Part shown: positions 56,901 through 64,000 of the stretch, one piece after another
How the letters are laid out: each line of letters begins with the position of its first letter
Numbering within the stretch: the first letter of the stretch is position 1
The notes under the pieces: model-generated
Seen by the model: the letters and a program-made list of their open reading frames with translations, nothing else
Database searches by the model: none
What the model was told of the DNA's origin: nothing
Program-made: the position numbers and the translations under genes
From: Adiantum capillus-veneris
Taxonomy: Eukaryota; Streptophyta; Polypodiopsida; Polypodiales; Pteridaceae
NCBI GenBank assembly: GCA_014529385.2
Contig: CM043967.1
Coordinates: 134,861,182 to 134,925,181 of the forward strand
Direction of reading: 5' to 3'
Length of the DNA: 64,000 nucleotides

Positions 56901-57943
56901 CTGATCATTCACTCTATGTACGTGAGAGTGATGTGGGGATTGTGGTCATTACCATATATGTAGATGACCTTATTATTGTTGGTGACATTGCTATGGAGAT
57001 TGACCATGTGACGGGTCTTCTCAAATAGGAGTTTGAAATGAAAGATTTAGGCGAGTTGCGCTACTTTCTTGGCATTGAGGTGATCAGGACTCCAGAGGGT
57101 GTATGGCTATCACAGAGACAATATGCTTTGGACATGTTGTCAAAGTATGGTATGGATGATTGTAAGCCAATTTCTATTCCCTTGGATGTGAATGCAAAGC
57201 TGAGTGCAGAGAAGGGTGATGTTGTTGAGGATGTCAACATGTACAGGAAGATTGTGGGTAGTCTAATCTACTTGACTATCACGAGGCCGAACTTGAGCTA
57301 CACAGTAGGCTTGGAGAGTCAGTTCATGCAGCTTCCGAGGAAGCCACATTTGGATGGAGTACAACGCACACTTAGGTATGTGCAAGGTACTCTTGACTAC
57401 GCATTGTTCTATGCAGCAGATGCACCATTAGCATTGTATGGGTATACAGATGCGGATTGGGCAGGTAGCATTGTTGATAGGAGATCTACGAGTGGATTTA
57501 TGTTCTCTTTTGGGAGTGCTGCTATTACTTGGAGCAGCAAAAAGCAGCCTACGGTTGCTTTATCGAGCACAGAGGCCGAGTACAGAGGTGAAGCAGTTGC
57601 GGCGTGCGAGGTAGCTTGGCTACGCACATTACTTGAGGACTTGGGAGTGCAGGTGGACCAACAGATTTTCATCCATTGTGACAACCTCAGTAGCATGCAG
57701 TTGGCTAGGAACCCAGTGTTCCATGCCAGGACCAAACACATAGAGGTCCATTACGACTACGTTCGAGAGCGAGTGTTGGCGGGCGACATCGACTTGGTCT
57801 ACGTCAGCACAGAGGAGCAGATAGCGGATATCTTTACCAAGGCCCTCGGAGCTGAGAAGCTTCGACGTTTCCGGACTATGCTTGGACTCTGCGACATGCA
57901 GAGCTCGAGGGGGAGTGTTGAGATGTCGAGCTCTACACCTTGA
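53955..57943 (+). pseudogene. Copia gag-pol, copy 2 (five nonsense codons, one 25 bp deletion)
   Basis: Aligns with copy 1 throughout: CCHC CWTCGERGHMSRDC, protease WYVDSGASNHMT, GPRE-type WHKRIGHVNE (the Trp lost in copy 1 is intact), integrase HTDVWGP, RSDGGGEYF and NGVAERKNR, RT IYVDDLIIV, RNase H YTDADWAG and STEAEYRG, ending EMSSSTP. Breaks: TAG at 54369-54371, loss of 25 bp near 54858 (ACAAATGGTTGAGC... in copy 1), TAG near 54898-54900, TAG near 55058-55060, TAA at 55355-55357, TAG at 57026-57028. Each nonsense codon is Gln in copy 1. Confidence 0.93.
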
Positions 57944-58068
57944 GCTGGCATCCACTACGGGTCTTGGCCGCTTACGGCATTTACTCACTAGCGCGTTAGG
58001 TGACCGACACGGAGGATCTCTGCCAGTGATTCTACAACTGGACTACACTTATAGTGCCAGCCTAGTAC
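57916..58068 (+). repeat. Truncated 3' LTR of copia copy 2 (153 of 322 bp)
   Basis: TGTTGAGATGTCGAGC through GCCAGCCTAGTAC, matching the first half of the copia LTR, preceded by the same polypurine tract. Confidence 0.9.
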
Positions 58069-58686
58069 ACACACACATTGTCTTAAGGTGTGGGAGACCT
58101 CTCACCACAATACCCTCTTATAATGGACTCAAAATTGGCAATGAAAACACACTAAAACACTTTCTCAAACAAGATCAAATGATAAAAACTTAAAATACAC
58201 AAGTCACCTTGAATTCACCAAACCGTATTGCACAAGTGGAAGGACAAAGATTTGAATGTCGAGTCACACCTTTGATGCACCCAGCCTCAATTTATTGATT
58301 ATGGAGGAACATTTACAATAGTGGTTTTGAAATTTTGGAACTCAGGCTCTCTCACTTGCAATGTGTAGCATGAAAGCTTCTCTCACACCAAAAGTGAAGC
58401 TCACAAAGTGGTTGCTATGCCTAAGTCTCTCCTCACGCATAGAATGTTGGGGTGCTATGTGAGATATTGGGGGTTATTTACAAGAAGGAGAGGGGCCTAT
58501 TTATAGGTTGTAGGCCTCTCATTAAGCTTATTGGAAATCCTAATTTACAAGCTAACAAATCAGGATTATGACTTTTTCTTAATATCAAAACATTGTGGGC
58601 CTTCTTTGTCTGCTTGAGGCATGGATGTGGGCTCAAAAGAGAGCATTATTGATGGTAGATAAGGTGAAAGTAGAGTTTTAAGTAAG

Positions 58687-58736
<50 letters not shown>

Positions 58737-59266
58737 CTGTGCACATGTCTTGAGGTGAGGTGTCTTTTATGGTTACATCAATGGCTATTTTTTGTTAGTA
58801 TGTTAGTAGTTAGTATTAGTAATCACTAGAAAGTTAATTATATATTTACAATGGGTAGAATGAGGTGGATGGTTGAATGAAGTGAGGAAATCCTTGTGGT
58901 GGTGAAGCTTAATGAAGTTTTAGATTTACTTGTGTAGGTTCTCAAAATGATTATCGATCCTCTTCTTCTTCTTCTCTTATTTATGCCACCGCCGCCAAGG
59001 TTGATTATCGTGATGAAAATGGCAATTCGGTTGATGCGATCTCTCAATTTACAGAGGTTAAGCATGGTTTACATGTTGAGTTTTGTGCATATAGATAAGG
59101 GGTAAGATGGATTGTACTTTGGAAGTAATAGAGAGAGCCATAGAGATGGTGTATATACATGTAGAGCTCATATGAGAGCTTTGTAAGTAAGAGGGGAGGT
59201 TAATGGTGAAGAAGGTGAGAGAAACCATGGAAGGTGCGGGTTTCAATGAGGGATCAAGAGGAATGA

Positions 59267-59299
<33 letters not shown>

Positions 59300-60269
59300 A
59301 GTGTGGAAAGAGGTAAAAGAAAACTATGGGCTACTTATGACAAAAGTGGGCAGAATGGGTCCAATCACAAAATCATACCTCATGGGTGGTAGCTCTAAAA
59401 ATTATCAAACTTTTTGAGATGATTACCCTGGTCTTGGTCCATAATTTTTCTTCTAACCACCGTTTCAAATTAGGAGTGGAGGTGGATTAAAAAAATCCCA
59501 CCAAAAAGCCTATCTTTCTTCACAGAAAAAGTCTTCAGTGGCCCCTTTCTTGTTGAATTTGCACAAAAATCCAAAGGTGAGCCGCTCCTTGCATTAGAGC
59601 ATGACCTAATTGATTTTTAGGGTTTAAAAATATGCATGGTTGTGGATTATGCATAAATATAATATATGGATATGATGAAAAAAATAGGCTAGTGTATATA
59701 AACAATTCATAGAATCTAAAATAGTGTGAGCTATATATATAAAAAATAAATATTTAAAAATATAGGAAATCAAATGAGGAGGGCTTTCATTTGTTTTTAT
59801 TGATGTATATTTATCTACAAGAGGTAAGAAATAAAACCTATGGAAAATAAAAATTTAGTGAAAGGCAATAATTGATGGTGGAAGGTATTTTTTTGAGGTT
59901 TTTCCGTGGAATGGATTCACACAAAAAATAAGAGAATCTTGCATAAAATAATTTTTTATATAATACATAAGTAAGAAAGATCATGTTAATCGTGAGTAAA
60001 TATACATACCAACTTAGGTAAATAATAGACACTTAGGCAAAAATATTTAAATAAATACTATAATAAAAAATCCCTATATTTAGGCCCTATATACACAAAT
60101 TACTCATTCAAATTGTAATTTTGTGCTTACAATGATATGCACCTTTTACCTTGCAATAGAAACAAATGGGATAAGCAAATTTTCGTGATTCATGCAAGCT
60201 ACTTGATTACTCTAAAGGTTGAGTATTGACAACAACATACACAAGCCCTTCTCAGTGGGGCACCAAAAT
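58069..60269 (-). repeat. LTR-type tandem unit 1 (left end missing)
   Basis: Related to the LTR at 25024-27566 (same TATA context, the AAAGTTTTTTGA-like and CACCAAAAAGCC blocks, and the 3' border TTTTGGTGCC/TGAGG) but diverged. It begins at ACACACACATTGTCTTAAGG, the point equivalent to 60694 in unit 2, so its first ~430 bp are missing at the copia junction. Contains AG (58685-58733) and TG (59269-59296) runs. It ends with the PBS-like block at about 60250-60269. No coding frame. Confidence 0.75.
58496..58507 (-). promoter_or_regulatory. TATA box in tandem unit 1
   Basis: CCTATAAATAGG on the minus strand, equivalent to the LTR TATA boxes at 25821 and 30787. Confidence 0.5.
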
Positions 60270-60530
60270 TGAGGTGGTCCGGGGCGGGCAACAAGAGAGG
60301 TGAGATCTAAACACCCCTCAATGCTCCCATGTTGCTCAATTGGGGTTGGAGCAACCACAAGCACAACACAACAACAAACCCAAACAAGATAGGGGCACCA
60401 CCTAGCTATGGGATGCGAACTAGGACGCAAGAGAGATTTATTCACAACCAAAAGGAGGTGCAACAAAACACACACAAGAAATCTCACACAAAGACACACA
60501 CAAAATGAAGCAAAGAGAGCTAGAGCAAAG

Positions 60531-60580
<50 letters not shown>

Positions 60581-61213
60581 CGGAACTTGCGTAATACCTT
60601 GTTTGTGACTTGCAAATGGAGATGGTTCGTTATGATGCTATCGTAGAGCTAGTACAAAGCTAACTCAATGCTTAGTGAATGCTAAGCATTGTCATCACAC
60701 ACACATTGTCTTAGGGTGTGGGAGACCTTTCACCACAATACCCTCTTACAATGGACACAAAATTGGCAATGAAAACACACTAAAACACTTTCTCAAACAA
60801 GATCAAAAGATAAAAAGTTAAAATACACAAGTCACCTTGAATTCACCAAACTGTATTGCACAAGTGGAAGGACGAAGATCTTGATCAAGCTCTCTCACTT
60901 GCAATGTGTATCTTGAAATCTTCTCTCACACCAAAAGTGAAGCTCACAATGTGGTTGCTACGCCTAAGTCTCTCCTCACGCATAGAGTGTTGGGGTGCTA
61001 TGTGAGATATTGGGGGTTATTTACAAGAAGTAGGTTGGAGGCCTCTCATTAAGCTTATTGGAAATCCTAATTTACAAGCTAACAAGTCAGGATTATGATT
61101 TTTTCTTAATATCAAAACATTACGGGCCTTCTTTGTCTGCTTGAGTCATGGATGTGGGCTCAAAAGAAAGCATTATTGATGGTAGATAAGGTGAAAGTAA
61201 AGTTTTAAGGAAG

Positions 61214-61251
<38 letters not shown>

Positions 61252-61779
61252 CTATGCGCATGTCTTGAGGTGAGGTGTCTTTTATGCTTAGGTCAATGGC
61301 TATTTTGTGTTAGTATGTTAGGAGTTAGTATTAGTAATCACTAGAAAGTCAATTATATATTTACAATGGGTAGAATGATGTGGATGGTTGATGAAGTGAG
61401 GAAATCCTTGTGGTGATGAGACTTGACAAAGTTTTAGACTTACTTGTGTAGGTTCTCAAAATGACTATCGATCCTATTCTTCTTCTTCTCTTCTTTATGA
61501 CACAGCCGCCAAGGTTGATTATCGCGATGAAAAGGAAAATTTGGTTGATGAGATCTCTCAATTTACAGACGTTAATCATGGTTTACATGCTGAGTTTTGT
61601 GTATATAGAGAAGGGGTAAGATGGAATTGTACTTTGGAAGTAATACAGAGAGGCATAGAGATGGTGTATGTACATGTAAAGCTCATGTGAGAGCTATGAA
61701 AGTAGGAGGGGAGGTTAATGGTGAATAAGGTGAGAGAAACCATGGAAGGTGCATGTTTGAGTGAGGGATCGAGAGGAAT

Positions 61780-61842
<63 letters not shown>

Positions 61843-62815
61843 AGTGTGGAAAGACGTGAGAGAAGACTATGGGCTACTTGTGACAAAAGTGGGCAGACTG
61901 GGGTCCAATCACAAAATCATACCTCACGTGTGGTAGCTCCAAAACTTATCAAACTTTTTGAGATGATTACATAGCTCTTGGTCCATATTTTTTCTTCTAA
62001 CCACCACTTCACATTCGAAGTGGAGGTGGATATAAAAAATTCCACCAAAAAGCCTATTTTTCATTATAGAAAAAGTCTTCAGTGGCCCCTTTCTTGTTGA
62101 ATTTGCATAGCAATCCAAAGGTGAGCCCCTCCTTGCATTAGAGCACGACCTAATTGATTTTTAGGGATTTGAAAATATGCATGGTTGTGGATTATGCATA
62201 AATATATTATATGGATATGATGAAAAAAATAGGTTGGTGTATATAAACAATTCATAAAATCTAGAATAGTGTGAGCTATATATATTAAAAATATATATAT
62301 GAAAATATAGGGAATCAAATGCGGAGGTCCCTCATTTGTTTTTATTGATGTATATTTACTTACAAGAGGTAATAAATAATACTTATAGAAAATAGAAATT
62401 TAGTGAAAGGCAACGACTGATGGTGGAGGGTATTTTTTTGAGGTTTTTCCGTGGAATGGATTCACACCAAAAATAAGAGAAGTTTGCATGAAATATTTTT
62501 TATAAAATATATAAGTAAGAAAGATCATGTTAATGGTGAGTAAATATACATACCATTCTTAGGTAAATAACACACACCTAGACAAAAATATTTAAATAAA
62601 TATTATACTAAAAATTCCCTATATTTAGGCCCTACATACTTGAGTAACTCATTGAAATTGTAATGTTGTGCTTACAATGATACGCACCTTTTTCCTTGAA
62701 ATAGGAACAAATGGGTTATACAAATTTTTATGATTCATACAAGATACTTAATTACTCTAAAGGTTGAGTATTGACAACAACATACACAAGCCCTCCTCAG
62801 TGGGGGCACCAAAAT
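60270..62815 (-). repeat. LTR-type tandem unit 2 (2546 bp)
   Basis: A full unit from TGAGGTGGTCCGGGG to the next TGAGGGGGTCCGGGG. It carries GGGGCACCACCTAG near 60394, an AG run at 60535-60575, ACACACACATTGTCTTAGGG near 60695, a further AG run at 61217-61249 and a TG run at 61782-61839. The TATA segment is deleted: TTACAAGAAG joins TAGGTTGGAGG at 61021, where units 1 and 3 have GAGAGG..CCTATTTA between. No gag or pol follows it. Confidence 0.8.
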
Positions 62816-63824
62816 TGAGGGGGTCCGGGGTGGACAACAAGAGAGGTGACCTCTAAACACCTCTCAAGGCTCCCATGCTACTCAATTGGGGCTCGAGAAA
62901 CCACAAGCACAACACAAGAACAAACCCACAGCCAAACCCAAACAAAATAGGGACACCACCTAGTTATGGGATGCAAACTAAGATGCAAGAGAGATTTTGT
63001 CACAACCAAAAGGAGGTGCAACAAAATGCACACAAGCAATCTCACACAAAGACACAAATAAAATGAATCAGAGAGATCTAGAGCAAAGGGAAGAGAGGGA
63101 GATATAGAGGAAAAAAACTTGTGTAATACCTTGTTTGTGACTTGCAAATGGAGATGGTTTGTTATGATGCTATCGTAGTGCTAGTACAAAGCTAACTCAA
63201 TGCTTATTGAATGCTAAAGATTGCCAGCACACACACACTGTCTTAGGGTGTGGGATACCTCTCACCATAATAGCCTCTTACAATGGACACAAAATTGGTA
63301 AAAACACACTAAAATACTTTCTCAAACAAGATCAAATGATAGAAACTTAAAATACACAAGTCACCTTAAATTCACCAAACCGTATTGCACAAGTGGAAGG
63401 ACGAAGATTTGAATGTCGACTCATGCCTTTGATACACCCAACCTCAATTTATTGATGATGGAGGAACCTATAAAATAGTGGTTTTGCGATTTTGGAACTC
63501 GTGCACTCTTACTTGCAATGTGTAGCTTGAAAACTTCTCACACCAAAATTGAAGCTCACAAAGTGGTCGCTACGCCTAAGTCTATCCTCACGCATAGAGT
63601 GTTGGGGTGCTATAAGAGATATTGGGGGTTATTTACAAGAAGGAGAGGCACCTATTTATAGGTTGGAGGCCTGGAAATCCTAATTTACAAGCTAAAAAAT
63701 TAATATTATGATTTTTTTTTAATATCAAACCATTGCGGGCCTTCTTTGTCTGCTTGAGTCATGGACGTGGACTCAAAAGAGAGCATTATTGATGGTGGAT
63801 AAGGTGAAAGTAGAGTTCTAAGGA

Positions 63825-63864
<40 letters not shown>

Positions 63865-64000
63865 CTATGCACATGTATTGAGGTGAGGTGTCTTTTATGG
63901 TTAGGTCAATGGCTATTTTGTGTTAGTATGTTAGTAGTTAGTGTTAGTAATCACTAGAAAGTTAATTATATATTTACAATGGGTGGAATGAGATGGATGG
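62816..64000 (-). repeat. LTR-type tandem unit 3 (cut by window end)
   Basis: Continues the array with the same order of blocks as unit 2: GACACCACCTAG near 62953, ACACACACACTGTCTTAGGG near 63230, an AG run at 63828-63861. It retains a TATA box at 63651-63662. The array therefore has at least three units and runs off the window. Confidence 0.8.
63651..63662 (-). promoter_or_regulatory. TATA box in tandem unit 3
   Basis: CCTATAAATAGG on the minus strand, matching units 1 and the 25821 LTR. Confidence 0.5.

Larger units (their letters stand above)
53955..58068 (+). mobile_element. Ty1/copia copy 2, truncated at both ends
   Basis: Same family as 37905-43137, on the plus strand. It starts inside gag (QLKSELNQVKRNN) and ends 153 bp into the 3' LTR at CCTAGTAC|ACACACAC. 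5' LTR, PBS and about 113 gag codons are missing; no target duplication was seen. The right edge joins an ACACAC run that starts an LTR relative of the gag-only element. Confidence 0.9.

Noticed and set aside
56330-56908. 192-codon minus-strand frame inside copia copy 2
   Set aside because: Antisense shadow of the conserved RT region; the same shadow appears broken in copy 1 at 39234-39812.
58069-64000. CRISPR-like or satellite array
   Set aside because: The period is 2.5 kb and the units are LTR relatives, so this is tandem LTR structure, not a short-repeat array.

Overview
This window reads as nuclear DNA of a land plant. It holds plant-type Ty1/copia elements primed by initiator tRNA-Met, Ty3/gypsy pol genes (one with two RNase H domains), a CACTA transposon with a TNP2/DUF4218 transposase, Helitron-like ends, and very many (AG)n and (TG)n microsatellites. 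The mix and repeat density fit a large genome such as a fern or another seedless plant, but the sequence alone does not fix the species. I found no convincing host gene, tRNA or rRNA: practically every coding stretch belongs to a transposable element, most of them broken.

Layout. ~1530-9438: CACTA element, transposase on the minus strand, split by an AT-rich ~3.4 kb insertion (3131-6545), ending in a CACTA terminus at 9438. 9439-12705: decayed gypsy element A (minus), with a protease-like reading frame downstream of integrase. 12706-18427: gypsy element B (minus), with an LTR-like block and a long TG/G/AG-rich block on its 3' side. 18428-24657: first copy of a Penelope-like element (PLE1, plus). 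25024-33987: large gag-only LTR element (minus) whose 5' LTR carries a 1.4 kb internal duplication. 34348-34739: small Helitron-like element. 35416-48043: second Penelope-like copy (PLE2, minus) with ~2.45 kb terminal direct repeats, interrupted by a complete copia element (37905-43137, target duplication ACACA). 48949-52642: short non-autonomous copia with 194 bp LTRs and target duplication CCGTG. 52643-53954: head-to-head Helitron-like ends and tandem microsatellite-bearing repeats. 53955-58068: second copy of the same copia family, truncated at both ends, plus strand. 58069-64000: tandem array with a 2546 bp period made of relatives of the gag-only element's LTR.

The most unusual system is the Penelope-like family. 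Two copies share a reverse transcriptase reading frame with a conserved in-frame TAA, a conserved two-state hairpin overlapping the RT stop codon, and a long repeated flank containing diverged tandem modules each carrying a splice-donor-like GTAAGTATATGG motif. An RG-rich ORF1 is present in PLE1 but missing from PLE2, with TTATTT at both deletion edges. The nesting gives relative ages: gypsy A was hit by gypsy B and by CACTA; gypsy B adjoins PLE1; PLE2 was hit by copia. LTR pairs differing at only 3 positions point to recent activity of both copia types. Nonsense codons in the two copia copies are all C:G to T:A transitions, consistent with methylation-linked decay.
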